A DNA stretch of 49,347 bases from positions 1-49,347 of the forward strand of contig JAFBAK010000268.1 in assembly GCA_019247795.1 (NCBI GenBank), read 5' to 3'. The stretch's first letter is position 1. Every line of letters starts with the position of its first letter. The position numbers and the translations under genes are program-made. This stretch comes from Hyphomicrobiales bacterium. GTDB taxonomy: Bacteria > Pseudomonadota > Alphaproteobacteria > Rhizobiales > Beijerinckiaceae. The notes beneath the pieces were generated by a model. The model saw only the letters and a program-made list of their open reading frames with translations. It made no database searches and was not told the origin of the DNA. Positions 1 through 8,303 of the stretch are shown piece after piece.

Positions 1-427
1 CGAGCGGCCCGCGCCAGCGCAGCCACGCGGCCAAAATTGAAATTCTGCCGCACCGGTTCGAGGCGAGCTCGATGGTCGCGGCGAGATGCCCATCCGTGCT
101 TTCCGTGGTGACCAAGGCCGGTGTCGCCGCAGGCCCGGTGATCTCCAGCAAGAGATCGAAACGCACGGCCCGCCGCACCGGCAAAGTCTCGATCGCGATC
201 TTCACCTCGCCAGGATCGGCGACTGGCATATGCGCTGGAGCGACAACGTCGACGCGAAGGTGCCGGGTCGGCAGAAGAAGGAGTGCATCCGCGCCGATCG
301 CCGCAAGCGCCAAAAGCGAATAGGCCGTTCCCAAGCCCCAAAATAACGAGTTCCAGGCCAGAACGAGGAGGAACAAAGGAATCCCCGCAGAGAAGAGAAG
401 GACCGCGCGAAGCGTCGGACGCATCAT
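1..427 (-). CDS. DUF58 domain protein, N-terminal part (cut by left edge)
   Basis: The reading frame starts at ATG 425-427 and runs off the left edge, so only about 142 residues are visible. They begin [20 protein letters not shown], giving two hydrophobic segments within the first 50 residues, followed by a soluble beta-rich stretch. This matches the start of DUF58 proteins, which sit next to MoxR ATPases and carry a von Willebrand A-like domain further downstream (not visible here). The ATG overlaps the TGA of the moxR-like gene as ATGA, so the two are translationally coupled. The family assignment rests on the N-terminus plus context. The role, membrane-linked assembly or maturation with the MoxR chaperone, is inferred from the family. 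Confidence 0.75.
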   Translation of the reverse strand, partial: MMRPTLRAVLLFSAGIPLFLLVLAWNSLFWGLGTAYSLLALAAIGADALLLLPTRHLRVDVVAPAHMPVADPGEVKIAIETLPVRRAVRFDLLLEITGPAATPALVTTESTDGHLAATIELASNRCGRISILAAWLRWRGPL

Positions 428-1380
428 CGCGGGGCGGCCGTTTGTTCGAGAATTTCGCGCATGACGAGATCGCTCGTCGTGCCGTCGATCTCCGCATTTG
501 GGGAAAGCACGATGCGGTGGCGAATGATCGGCATGGCGAGCCGCTTCACATCGTCGGGAATTGCGAAATCGCGACCGCTGAGTGCCGCGTAGGCACGCAC
601 GGCAGCGGCCAGCATATTTGCGGCGCGGGTCGAGGCGCCGGACTCGATCGAGGCATGCTCGCGCGTCGCGCGCACCACATCGACGATGTAGCCGATAATC
701 GGATCCGTCAGATGAATGGCACTGGTGAGCTTGCGGAGCTCGATCAGCGTCTGCGGTGTGATGATGGGCGTGAGCCCGAACTCCTCGATGCGCGGCAAGG
801 TCGGGCGAAAACCATGCCGCGCCACGACGTCGCGCTCTTCGTCTCGGCTGGGATAGCCGATTTCAATCTTGAAGAGAAAGCGGTCGAGCTGCGCCTCCGG
901 CAATGGATAGGTACCTTGCTGCTCGATGGGATTTTGCGTCGCCACCACCATGAAATCCTGACCGAGATCATAAGTGCGCGTGTCAATCGTGACCGCGCGT
1001 TCATTCATGGCTTGCAGCAGAGCGGCCTGCGTCTTCGGCGGGGTTCGGTTGATCTCGTCGGCAAGCAATACCTGCGTGAAGATCGGTCCCGGCGTCAAAA
1101 CAAAGCTGTTCGTCTGAAAATTGAAAAGATTCGTCCCGAGCACATCTCCCGGCATCATGTCAGGCGTGAACTGGATGCGCCCGAACCGCAGTGACAAGGT
1201 CGCCGCGAACGCTTGTGCAATGAGCGTTTTTCCAGAACCCGGCACGCCTTCGAGCAGCACGTGGCCACCGCACAGAAGGCCCGCGAGCATAAGCTGAACG
1301 GCGTCGTCTTGACCGACGACCGCCTTTGCGACCTCGGCCCGGACGCCGTCAGCGACCGTTTGTACTTGATGAAGGTCCAT
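424..1380 (-). CDS. MoxR-family AAA+ ATPase
   Basis: A 318-residue AAA_3 ATPase. Walker A is GVPGSGKT, the Walker B region reads [18 protein letters not shown], and sensor 1 lies in [20 protein letters not shown], all typical of MoxR proteins. MoxR ATPases act as chaperones that help insert cofactors or assemble complexes, usually with a DUF58/VWA partner, which follows here. I chose ATG 1378-1380 (MDLHQVQ) because it has an upstream ACGGAG. The in-frame codons further upstream (1404, 1437) lack a Shine-Dalgarno sequence and lie deeper inside the preceding gene. It overlaps the DUF4350 gene by about 32 nt, indicating an operon. Confidence 0.93.
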   Translation of the reverse strand: MDLHQVQTVADGVRAEVAKAVVGQDDAVQLMLAGLLCGGHVLLEGVPGSGKTLIAQAFAATLSLRFGRIQFTPDMMPGDVLGTNLFNFQTNSFVLTPGPIFTQVLLADEINRTPPKTQAALLQAMNERAVTIDTRTYDLGQDFMVVATQNPIEQQGTYPLPEAQLDRFLFKIEIGYPSRDEERDVVARHGFRPTLPRIEEFGLTPIITPQTLIELRKLTSAIHLTDPIIGYIVDVVRATREHASIESGASTRAANMLAAAVRAYAALSGRDFAIPDDVKRLAMPIIRHRIVLSPNAEIDGTTSDLVMREILEQTAAPR

Positions 1381-2590
1381 TCGATAAGGCTCCGTTGAAC
1401 TCATGCAAGGCGCGGGCCGCGCTCGCCAATGAGGCAAGCGCGCGCGGATCGTCGCGCCCGGATATCTGCGACACCTCGCGCATCACGGTGGAGGGCTTGA
1501 CGGCAATGCCGCGGGCGGTCGCGACGTGGTCGAGCCACAAAGCGAGCTCCTGCTCGCGAAGATCAGCCGGAGCGTGCAGGCGCCGCCCCGTCTCCCGCAA
1601 CATCACCTGGAGATAGCGCTGCGAGATCTCCGCGCGGCGCCCGGCTCGACGAAGCATCGCGGCGCCATTTTCGATCAGGCTCGATTTGCCAAGGCGCAGC
1701 GGTGGCGGAAGCATCTCTTGCACGCCAAAGCGCGTCATCGTCGCCAGCAAGAGCAGGGCAAGTGCGACAAAGAGCTGAGGGATGATGAGAATGTAGGGAA
1801 AGCCAAAAAGTAGCCTCAGCGGGCTCGTCGCGCCTCCCGTGAGCCCGTGCGCTGTTTCATCGAAGATCACGCGGCCACCCTGCCCGCGTAGCATATTCAA
1901 CAAGCCGACAAAAAATTGCGCGTTCTCGCCCAGCGCGACGCCGTGATTTTCGATCAGGTCAGGATCGCTGAGAATGATGATGCGCCGGTTGCGGTCACGG
2001 AACTCCCCAACGAGAATACCCGCCTTGTCCTGGACAATGGGCGTGATCCGGGTGCTTCGGATGAGCTGTACCTGGTCGGCAAGGGTTGGCGATGAGCCGA
2101 GCCGATTGAGCGACCAATTTGCCGGAGAAGGCTCGCGCACGACCTCCCCCTTTCCCGTGAAATAGGTGAGGAGCGCTGTCACTCGATCGGTCGGGAGAAG
2201 GTTGGCCCTGCCGATCCAAGCAGGGTGGCGTGGATCGGGACTTCCTTCCCGCTTCGGCAGGACGAGAAGCACGGTGGTTTGCACAGTGAGCGCAAACCCG
2301 ACCTCCCGGAAGAAGGGGCTGATATTGGGTTCAGCAAGCACGAGGACGTCGCGGTTGCCGAGTCCCTGCGCCCCTTCTAGGCGATTGCGGGCGACCGGAA
2401 GATCAAGTCGACGCAGAGTTTCATAGAGAACCACATGACCGATCGCGGAACGAGAATAGGTGCTCGGCTGCACGGTGACCCCGTCGTCGCGCACCGTGAG
2501 TTGCAGCCAGATGGAAAGCGCGAGCGCAATCGCCATCGTGGCGGTCAGGGCGAACACCATGGGGCGCGAGAAAACGCCGCCTTCAGCCAC
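1349..2590 (-). CDS. DUF4350 domain membrane protein
   Basis: 413 residues. It has an N-terminal membrane segment (around residues 11-30), then a globular region with [20 protein letters not shown], typical of DUF4350, a second hydrophobic helix near residues 265-285 and a cytoplasmic tail. DUF4350 proteins are found in MoxR operons, and their biochemical role is unknown. The start is GTG 2588-2590 with AAGGGGA 7 nt upstream. It overlaps the stop of the DUF4129 gene by 8 nt and overlaps moxR at its own 3' end. It probably forms part of a membrane complex with the flanking DUF58 and DUF4129 proteins (inference from synteny). Confidence 0.85.
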   Translation of the reverse strand: MAEGGVFSRPMVFALTATMAIALALSIWLQLTVRDDGVTVQPSTYSRSAIGHVVLYETLRRLDLPVARNRLEGAQGLGNRDVLVLAEPNISPFFREVGFALTVQTTVLLVLPKREGSPDPRHPAWIGRANLLPTDRVTALLTYFTGKGEVVREPSPANWSLNRLGSSPTLADQVQLIRSTRITPIVQDKAGILVGEFRDRNRRIIILSDPDLIENHGVALGENAQFFVGLLNMLRGQGGRVIFDETAHGLTGGATSPLRLLFGFPYILIIPQLFVALALLLLATMTRFGVQEMLPPPLRLGKSSLIENGAAMLRRAGRRAEISQRYLQVMLRETGRRLHAPADLREQELALWLDHVATARGIAVKPSTVMREVSQISGRDDPRALASLASAARALHEFNGALSNGPSSSTNGR

Positions 2591-3275
2591 CGGTGGTCCC
2601 CTTCACGGCCCGGGTCAACTCCTCGAATCTTTTGCGGCAAGCCACATAGTCCTGCACCTCGGCCAACCGATTGCCGAAATAAGCAAGCTCGACGCGGTGA
2701 ACGATTTCGGCCAGGGACCCGCGGACCGCGTCCGGGATCGAAAGCCGGGAGAGAATCTCCCGGCTTGTGAGCGAATCCGCAAAGCGAAGATCGAGAGTGC
2801 GCTTGAGCTCACCGAAGCTTCTCAACAAAAGAAGATGCATCGCTTCCACGATGCGGCCATCACGCGCGAGCGCATCGGCGTCGAGGCCGGCCTCCTCGAG
2901 GCGTTCGATCGAGACGGGCGAAAGCCGGCTTTGTGCCTCGTTCAAGACCTCGTCTCGACGCGAACCGCGAAATCCCGGAAGACTCTCGCGAGCGGCCCAA
3001 ACGATGAGGCCGATGCCGGCGGCGATCGCGCCCCAGAGGACGATGTCGGCGATGCCGTCGGGAAGCCTCAATCGGAAGTCGGAAGGTTGGACGCGATCTA
3101 TGCTCGGGGCGTCAGGGAGATGCGTCTGCACGCTTCGATCCTTCGCCGCTTCGCGCGCGACGCTGACGGGCGTGGCTGCTGCCAGGGAATGCCCGGCGCA
3201 GCTCAGCGCGAGCGCCAGAGCCAGCGCTCGCCCGCGCACGCAAAGCCAGGGCATCCTCGCCAAGCCTGACCGCAC
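2583..3275 (-). CDS. DUF4129 domain membrane protein
   Basis: 230 residues. A signal-like hydrophobic stretch (ALALALALSCAGHSLAAA) is followed by a soluble linker, one membrane helix at about residues 75-95 (IVLWGAIAAGIGLIVWAA), and a C-terminal cytoplasmic helical domain containing REILSRLSIPDAVRGSLAEI, characteristic of DUF4129. It is the first gene of the visible MoxR operon. The first possible start is GTG 3273-3275. An in-frame ATG at 3254 would give a signal peptide directly (MPWLCVRGRAL) and is a real alternative. Function is unknown. The family always appears with MoxR/DUF58 or transglutaminase genes. Confidence 0.8.
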   Translation of the reverse strand: MRSGLARMPWLCVRGRALALALALSCAGHSLAAATPVSVAREAAKDRSVQTHLPDAPSIDRVQPSDFRLRLPDGIADIVLWGAIAAGIGLIVWAARESLPGFRGSRRDEVLNEAQSRLSPVSIERLEEAGLDADALARDGRIVEAMHLLLLRSFGELKRTLDLRFADSLTSREILSRLSIPDAVRGSLAEIVHRVELAYFGNRLAEVQDYVACRKRFEELTRAVKGTTGG

Positions 3276-3428
3276 GCCCCTAATCCCCTCGCGTCATCGA
3301 CCGGGCAAGAGGATGTCCACGAGGCCCGATCGAAACCGACTCACTTTGGAAATGCTTCGGACGACACCGTCACCACAAAGACCACAGCTTGTCGACTAAC
3401 GGCATTGCGTTTCAGACATGTCATCCTG

Positions 3429-3779
3429 TCACGACGCCTGCTCCATTTTTCCCCGCCTTTTTTCCCGGCGCTCCTTGAGCACGAGCGCGACGTTGCGAAG
3501 ATAGACGAAGACGCCGAACCCCTGGCCGAGAATGAAGACGAGATCTCGCCGCCACAAGGAGTAAGCGAAGAGCAGGAGGCCGCCGCCGATCGAGAACAGC
3601 CAGAAGCTGAAGGGCATGACGCTGCGGCCGGCCTTCTCGCTCGCGAGCCATTGCACGAGAAAGCGCATGGTGAACAACCCCTGCGCCACGAGCCCGATGA
3701 GCACGGCAAAGTCGAATTTGTTGATGAAGACATCCTGAAGGTAGCCGCCGAGCGCGTTTGCAAGATCGACCAGCATCAT
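3429..3779 (-). CDS. LAB_N (lipid-A-disaccharide synthase N-terminal-like) small membrane protein
   Basis: 116 residues with three or four membrane helices. It contains VLIGLVAQGLFTMRFLVQW and SVMPFSFWLFSIGGGLLLF, the hallmark of the LAB_N family, which occurs alone or fused to lipid A enzymes and resembles small multidrug-type flippase subunits. In this position, last gene after an ArnT-like transferase and a GT2 enzyme, it may help move or position a polyprenyl-linked sugar (inference). The start is ATG 3777-3779 or the adjacent ATG 3774-3776. AAAGGA lies 4 or 7 nt upstream, and the first ATG overlaps the preceding TGA as ATGA. A longer in-frame extension upstream is only the shadow of the preceding gene. 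Confidence 0.85.
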   Translation of the reverse strand: MMLVDLANALGGYLQDVFINKFDFAVLIGLVAQGLFTMRFLVQWLASEKAGRSVMPFSFWLFSIGGGLLLFAYSLWRRDLVFILGQGFGVFVYLRNVALVLKERREKRRGKMEQAS

Positions 3780-5422
3780 TCGTCCTTTCGCAAATTCGAG
3801 ACGACCGGCACGCGACGGCGCCTGCGGATGAGCCACCAGACACCGGCGAGATCGAGGATACCGATCCAGAGCCGGTCGAAGAGACCGTAATTGGAGCGCC
3901 CTGCCCGTCGAGGGCGGTCGACCACATCCACGAGCCTCACGCCATACCCTTCGCGGCGCATGAGCGCGGGAAGGAAACGGTGGAGGCCATCGAAATAAGG
4001 AAGTTCCAGGAAGATCTCGCGCCGGAAAGCCTTGAGACCGCATCCGGTGTCGCGCGTGCCGTCTCGCAAAATGCTCCCACGCACGGCATTCGCTACGCGC
4101 GATTGCAGCTTCTTGAATCCCGCATCCTTGCGACCGACCCTTTGCCCGGCGACGAGCCCGACCGCGGCGCCTCCCGTCTCGAGAGCCTCGACGAGCTTCG
4201 GGATGAACGCTGGATCATTCTGCCCATCGCCATCGAGCGTGGCCACGATCGTCGCGCGCGCCGCTCTCACGCCCGTGCGCACGGCAGCACTTTGTCCACA
4301 GCTCACGGAATGGCCAAACACCCGCAGATTCGAGTAGCTCTTCGCGATATCCACAAGACGAGCCGCGGTTGCGTCCCTCGAGCCGTCATCGACGCAGATG
4401 ATTTCGAAAGAGCCGAGCGGCGCACAGGCGTGCTCGATCTCCTCGATGAGGGGACCGACATTTCCCGCCTCGTTGCGCATGGGCACGACGATGGACAAGC
4501 GAGGCTTTGGGAGAAGCCCGTTTTCGGGGAGGAGCTCGTCCGCTACGTCCCCTCGCGACCAGCGTTGCATCATTCCTCCTTCCGGAATGGAGATAGCAGC
4601 CTCGGGCCGGGGCTCACCGAGCAAGACACGCGATCTCAAGCCGATTCGGGTCCTGGCGAAAAGCGTCCGCATGGCGCGAGCCCCGGCGATTCCGATGAGC
4701 GCCCCCGCGAGAACATCGCTCACGTAATGGGCCTCGACCGCCATCCGCGAAAGAAACACCAAGGCCGCGAGTACCGCGACGGAAGATCGCCATCGAGGCG
4801 CGACCACGCCAAAGGCGATGATGAGCGCGGCGGCCGTGGTCGCATGTCCGGACGGGAAGCTCGCCTTCGAGGCGGCAAGCGAAAAAGGCTCGAAATGAAA
4901 GGCTCCGAGCGTTTCGAAATAGCGTGGGCGCATGCGGCCGACGAGATGCTTCAGGAGCGTGGTCACGAGCGAGGGCAAGCCGATCGCCGAGAACATGAAG
5001 AGGGCGCGCTCGGCGCGAATGACAAGCCGCGCACGGCTTTCTCGCGACGTTCCCCCAAAGCTTGCCCAGGCGAGGCCAAAACCCACGATCGCGATGGGAA
5101 CGAGCCAGACCGAACCTTCGCCGAGAATGGTGATGTCCTCGAAGAAACGTGTCACCGGCCCGGGCAAATGCCGCATGGCCGAAGCGACCGGCCGATCGAG
5201 AGCGAAGGCTGCCGCGAGCAGAAGAAGGACCGCCGCGATGAAGGCACCTGCGCCGGGAACAAGGTCATACGGCGCAGCGCCCGCGCTCGCGGTCAGCCTC
5301 TCGACCCGCCACGCCAGACCGCGCAAGAGCCTTGCGGCACGACCTTGATTTCCGAGGAACGCCAGGCGTGGGTTCGAAGACACGCGGTATTTCTCGCCCC
5401 GCGCCTCAGCCGCCATTCGCAT
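3776..5422 (-). CDS. Fused PAP2-family phosphatase / GT2 polyprenyl-phosphate glycosyltransferase
   Basis: 548 residues in one frame. Residues ~50-260 form a membrane PAP2 phosphatase with the full signature: KHLVGRMRP at 159-167, PSGH at 190-193 and SRMAVEAHYVSDV at 225-237. Residues ~307-530 form a family-2 glycosyltransferase of the dolichol-phosphate mannosyltransferase/ArnC type: LSIVVPMRNE at 309-318, VDDGS at 344-348, DGDGQND at 397-403. The C-terminal part has one hydrophobic stretch (ILDLAGVWWLI). In related bacteria the two activities are usually separate genes in the same operon. Both halves look intact. The PAP2 half may recycle polyprenyl pyrophosphate or dephosphorylate a lipid; the GT2 half should make a polyprenyl-phosphate sugar for the upstream ArnT-like enzyme (inference). 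It overlaps the upstream gene by 17 nt, with AGGAG before ATG 5420-5422. An internal start at 4573/4570 could give a separate GT2. Confidence 0.92.
   Translation of the reverse strand: MRMAAEARGEKYRVSSNPRLAFLGNQGRAARLLRGLAWRVERLTASAGAAPYDLVPGAGAFIAAVLLLLAAAFALDRPVASAMRHLPGPVTRFFEDITILGEGSVWLVPIAIVGFGLAWASFGGTSRESRARLVIRAERALFMFSAIGLPSLVTTLLKHLVGRMRPRYFETLGAFHFEPFSLAASKASFPSGHATTAAALIIAFGVVAPRWRSSVAVLAALVFLSRMAVEAHYVSDVLAGALIGIAGARAMRTLFARTRIGLRSRVLLGEPRPEAAISIPEGGMMQRWSRGDVADELLPENGLLPKPRLSIVVPMRNEAGNVGPLIEEIEHACAPLGSFEIICVDDGSRDATAARLVDIAKSYSNLRVFGHSVSCGQSAAVRTGVRAARATIVATLDGDGQNDPAFIPKLVEALETGGAAVGLVAGQRVGRKDAGFKKLQSRVANAVRGSILRDGTRDTGCGLKAFRREIFLELPYFDGLHRFLPALMRREGYGVRLVDVVDRPRRAGRSNYGLFDRLWIGILDLAGVWWLIRRRRRVPVVSNLRKDE
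4568..4581 (-). promoter_or_regulatory. Internal ribosome-binding site before the GT2 half
   Basis: Within the fused gene the minus strand reads AAGGAGG (complement of 4575-4581), then A, then two in-frame ATG codons (4571-4573 and 4568-4570). The second ATG is 4 nt from the Shine-Dalgarno core. It falls in the linker between the PAP2 and GT2 domains (residues 284-285), where a free-standing GT2 gene would start. The site may allow internal initiation, or it may be the relic of the start codon of a once separate gene. Confidence 0.5.
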
Positions 5423-7124
5423 AGACTCCTATGTCCAGATGGCGTCCTCCGTTGAGATCGACGCCCAACACGCGGCCGAGCAGATTGGGCGTCTTGCTGA
5501 TTGCTGCAAGGCTCTTTGTGAACTCACCTTCCTGTCGGATGTCCACGAAGGCCGCGCGACAGCCTGGAAGCGCAAGGAAGCGCGCAGCGTCGGCTCCATT
5601 CGTGAGACGAAGATCGGTTCGCGTGAGGAAGACGAGGCTTGGCTCGTTATAGCCGGCGCTCGCGAGCGCCTGCGGCACGCAGGGTGATTTTCCAATCAAG
5701 AAAGCGAGGCGCGGCGACACATTCACGGCCTGAAGCCGTGGAATCGCGAATTGGTAAACGCCCACGAAAAGCAACCACGCCGCGACGAGAAGCACGGCGC
5801 ATCCTTGTTCGACCCGCTTTCGTGCGAAAGCAATTGCAGCGAAGCCCGCGCCTAAAGTAGCAAGGGTCGCGATGAGCGCTCCCGCGAGGTCGGCCCGATC
5901 CCCGTAGAGCAGCGTGACGTAGGGGATGGCGAGGGCCACGATGCCAGCCGGCAAGGGCAGAAGTGCGAGCGCGAAGCGCTTCCAGGGTGCGTCTGCAAGC
6001 AGAAGGCCCCGCTCAGCCGCACGGGCGACGAGCAGCGCGATTGCCGGATAGAGCGGTAGCACGTAATGGGGAAGCTTCGTCGGCACCGCCTCGAACACGA
6101 GCCAGGACGGCACCAGCCACGCGAGAAGGAAGAGGACGGCATCATCGCCCCGAGCCCGCCAGATCGCAGGCGCGGCAATAAGCGCCAAGGGTGCGATCGG
6201 CCACAACGTGACCAACGATCCGAGGAGGTAAGTTCCGGGAGGAGCGCCGTGAGCCTCGCGCGCAGCCGCTACCTTGCCGAGCATATCCCCTTCGACCGCG
6301 TCGCGAAAGAAGGCACCATGCGTGTCGAGCGCGATGGCGACGAACCAGGGCGCCACAATGATGAGCGCAACCGCAATCGCCCTCAAATCGCAGGCCTGCC
6401 TGAGCCAGCGGCCGGAACGGTCCTTGATCGAGAGAGCAACCGAGGCGACGCCCGCGACCATGAGCACGATCGGGCCCTTGATCAACACGCTCACGCCAAT
6501 GGCGAGCCACAGCACGAACGATGGAGAAGCCGAGGCGGCAGTTTTGCTGTCACGCATTGCGTGGAGGCGCGCGAGGGCCCCCATGGCCGCAACGATGGTG
6601 GCCGTGAGCACCGCGTCGGTTTTGGCAAGCCTCGCCTCCACCCCGAGAAGAAGGGTCGCACTCATCAGGGCCGCCGCCATGAAGGCGTACCGGCTTTCGA
6701 GCCAGACGCATCCGGCCCAGTAAGTCAGCAGAACGGCTGCAACGGCCCCGATGAGCGAGGGAATGCGGTAAATCCAGATTGTCGACCGCGCGGAGTCGAT
6801 GCCGAGCGATTCGGCAAGGGCCACGGTCGCGCTCTGCAGCCAATAGATGCCGACAGGCTTCTTGTTGCGCGCCTCCTGCTGGAAGCGAATCGAGACGAAA
6901 TTGCCCGTCTCGAGCATCTGCTTCGAAGCCTGCGCGAATCGCGGCTCATCACGGTCCATGGGCGGCAGGACCGTAAAACCCGGCAGAAACATCACGAGGG
7001 ACAAGGCGATGAGCGCCGCGCAAGCAAGCCCATGCGAGCGCGAAAGCACCGTCACGAGGCCATTGAGAATGCCGCGTCGCGCCCTCGCCGTGGCGGTCGC
7101 CGTCGAGATCAGGCCTTGGTCCAC
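5406..7124 (-). CDS. ArnT-like polyprenyl-phosphate-sugar:lipid glycosyltransferase (GT39/83)
   Basis: 572 residues with about 11-12 predicted membrane helices. The first periplasmic loop holds MDRDEPRFAQASKQMLETGN, the acidic motif of ArnT/PMT-type transferases, followed by KKPVGIYWLQ. These enzymes transfer a sugar from undecaprenyl (or dodecaprenyl) phosphate to lipid A, core oligosaccharide or another envelope acceptor on the periplasmic face. Donor and acceptor cannot be read from the sequence. It heads an operon with the PAP2-GT2 fusion and the LAB_N protein, which fits donor synthesis plus transfer. The start is GTG 7122-7124, lying almost at the predicted transcription start of the upstream promoter-like sequence, so either the mRNA has almost no leader or a later start is used. 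Confidence 0.88.
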   Translation of the reverse strand: MDQGLISTATATARARRGILNGLVTVLSRSHGLACAALIALSLVMFLPGFTVLPPMDRDEPRFAQASKQMLETGNFVSIRFQQEARNKKPVGIYWLQSATVALAESLGIDSARSTIWIYRIPSLIGAVAAVLLTYWAGCVWLESRYAFMAAALMSATLLLGVEARLAKTDAVLTATIVAAMGALARLHAMRDSKTAASASPSFVLWLAIGVSVLIKGPIVLMVAGVASVALSIKDRSGRWLRQACDLRAIAVALIIVAPWFVAIALDTHGAFFRDAVEGDMLGKVAAAREAHGAPPGTYLLGSLVTLWPIAPLALIAAPAIWRARGDDAVLFLLAWLVPSWLVFEAVPTKLPHYVLPLYPAIALLVARAAERGLLLADAPWKRFALALLPLPAGIVALAIPYVTLLYGDRADLAGALIATLATLGAGFAAIAFARKRVEQGCAVLLVAAWLLFVGVYQFAIPRLQAVNVSPRLAFLIGKSPCVPQALASAGYNEPSLVFLTRTDLRLTNGADAARFLALPGCRAAFVDIRQEGEFTKSLAAISKTPNLLGRVLGVDLNGGRHLDIGVYANGG

Positions 7125-7130
7125 GCGCCC

Positions 7131-7159
7131 CTTTAGGTGCCCTCGCAGGCGCGCGTCAA
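7131..7159 (-). promoter_or_regulatory. Putative sigma-70-type promoter for the ArnT-like operon
   Basis: On the minus strand TTGACG (7154-7159) is followed after exactly 17 nt by CTAAAG (7131-7136). It lies directly upstream of the GTG start of the ArnT-like gene. The -35 is good and the -10 is weak. A start site about 7 nt further would fall at the start codon itself. Confidence 0.4.
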
Positions 7160-7180
7160 CTTGATTGCGCGTGAACTCAG

Positions 7181-7230
7181 GGAGGGCAAGCGCTTGGAGG
7201 GCAGCAATTGGAGGGCAAGCAATTGGAGGG
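7181..7230. repeat. Short tandem repeat, about 3.5 copies of a 14-15 bp unit
   Basis: Units begin GGAGGGCA and end in TT: 7181-7195, 7196-7209, 7210-7224, and a partial one from 7225. The array lies in the gap between the dienelactone hydrolase 3' end and the ArnT-like operon promoter. It could be a multi-site operator or simply slippage. Confidence 0.7.
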
Positions 7231-7231
7231 G

Positions 7232-7258
7232 GCGCCGGGAGAGCTCTCCTCCCGGCGC
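7232..7258 (-). terminator. Hairpin after the dienelactone hydrolase gene
   Basis: A perfect 9-bp inverted repeat, GCGCCGGGA and TCCCGGCGC, separated by 9 nt, 8 nt past the hydrolase stop codon. No T-run follows on the minus strand, so it is a possible terminator or 3' stabiliser rather than a classic intrinsic terminator. Confidence 0.45.
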
Positions 7259-7265
7259 TGAAGGC

Positions 7266-8141
7266 CTAGACCAGGTATTTCTTGAACCAGGCCTGGAGGC
7301 GGGCCCAGCCATCGGCCGCCTTGTCGGCGCGATAGCTGGGGCGGTAATCGGCGTAAAACCCGTGGGGCGTGTCGGGGTAGATCACGACATCGACGGTTTT
7401 TCCGGCCTTCTCGGCAGCCGCCTTGATCGCGTTCACCGCATCGACCGGGATGCCTTGATCGGCCGCCCCATAAAGGCCCAGGACCGGGCATTTCAAGTCG
7501 GCGACGCCGTCGATCGCGCGCTTGGGCTGAAGCTCGCTAGGAACGTTGGTGAGAGGGCCATACCAAGCGACTGCGGCCTTGAGCATGGGATTGTGCTCGG
7601 CAAAAAGCCAGGTCTGCCGCCCTCCCCAGCAGAACCCCGTCGCTCCGAGCTTCGACGTGTCGCCTCCTTCGGACGCCGCGAAGGCGACGGTCGCGTCCAG
7701 ATCGGAGGCGACCTGAGCATCGGGTGCCTTCGTGACGATCGTCGAAAGAAGAGTTGGTATATCGGAGATTTGCGTCGCATCCCCGATGCGCGAGTAGAGA
7801 TCGGTCGCGATCGCGTAATAGCCGAGCTTGGCGAGACGGCGGCACACATCCTTGATGTGCTCGTGCACGCCGAAAATCTCCTGAATCACGATGATGACCG
7901 GGACCTTTGCACCGCCCGCGGGGCGCGCGCGGTAAGCGGGCACCAATTTGTCTTCGGTTTTCACCTGCACCATGCCCGCGTCGAGCCCGTTGGTATCGGT
8001 GATGATCGTCTCCGCCGAGACCGGCTGCACCGCGAGCGCAAATCCGGCCGTCACTCCTCCCGCGAGGCTCGCCTTGATAAAGGAGCGTCGCTCGAGCTGC
8101 GTGGCGACGAGCATCGGATCTTTTTCCCAAGCCTTTTCCAT
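7266..8141 (-). CDS. Dienelactone hydrolase family protein with Tat signal
   Basis: 291 residues. The N-terminus contains ERRSFIKASLAGG followed by a hydrophobic stretch ending PVSA, a twin-arginine signal, so the enzyme should be exported folded to the periplasm. The alpha/beta-hydrolase core has the nucleophile motif GFCWGG (Cys instead of Ser, as in dienelactone hydrolases) and the histidine in PDTPHGFYADYRP. These enzymes cleave dienelactones or related esters, and the substrate here is unknown. The start is ATG 8139-8141 with CGAGGA upstream; the longer in-frame extension has no support. It stands alone between the dehydratase and the ArnT-like operon. Confidence 0.9.
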   Translation of the reverse strand: MEKAWEKDPMLVATQLERRSFIKASLAGGVTAGFALAVQPVSAETIITDTNGLDAGMVQVKTEDKLVPAYRARPAGGAKVPVIIVIQEIFGVHEHIKDVCRRLAKLGYYAIATDLYSRIGDATQISDIPTLLSTIVTKAPDAQVASDLDATVAFAASEGGDTSKLGATGFCWGGRQTWLFAEHNPMLKAAVAWYGPLTNVPSELQPKRAIDGVADLKCPVLGLYGAADQGIPVDAVNAIKAAAEKAGKTVDVVIYPDTPHGFYADYRPSYRADKAADGWARLQAWFKKYLV

Positions 8142-8303
8142 GGCAAATCCTCGAACGTGATGTTGGCGATAGCTGCGCATAACGCAGGCGATCGTCCTCA
8201 AGGCATCACGTTTGCTTGAGGTCTGCCGTGAAGGTGGCGATCCGACCGCGTCACATGCGCGAGAGCAAGCGAGATAGCCACGCCTCCAATCAGCCACCTT
8301 TGC

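Noticed and set aside
283-1437. 303-codon plus-strand frame opposite moxR
   Set aside because: Antisense to a gene with clear Walker motifs; no domain and no ribosome-binding site.
3758-5455. 565-codon open frame on the plus strand
   Set aside because: It lies antisense to the PAP2-GT2 fusion, which has complete motifs. The frame is very rich in Arg/Glu/His and has no recognisable domain, the normal shadow of a high-GC gene.
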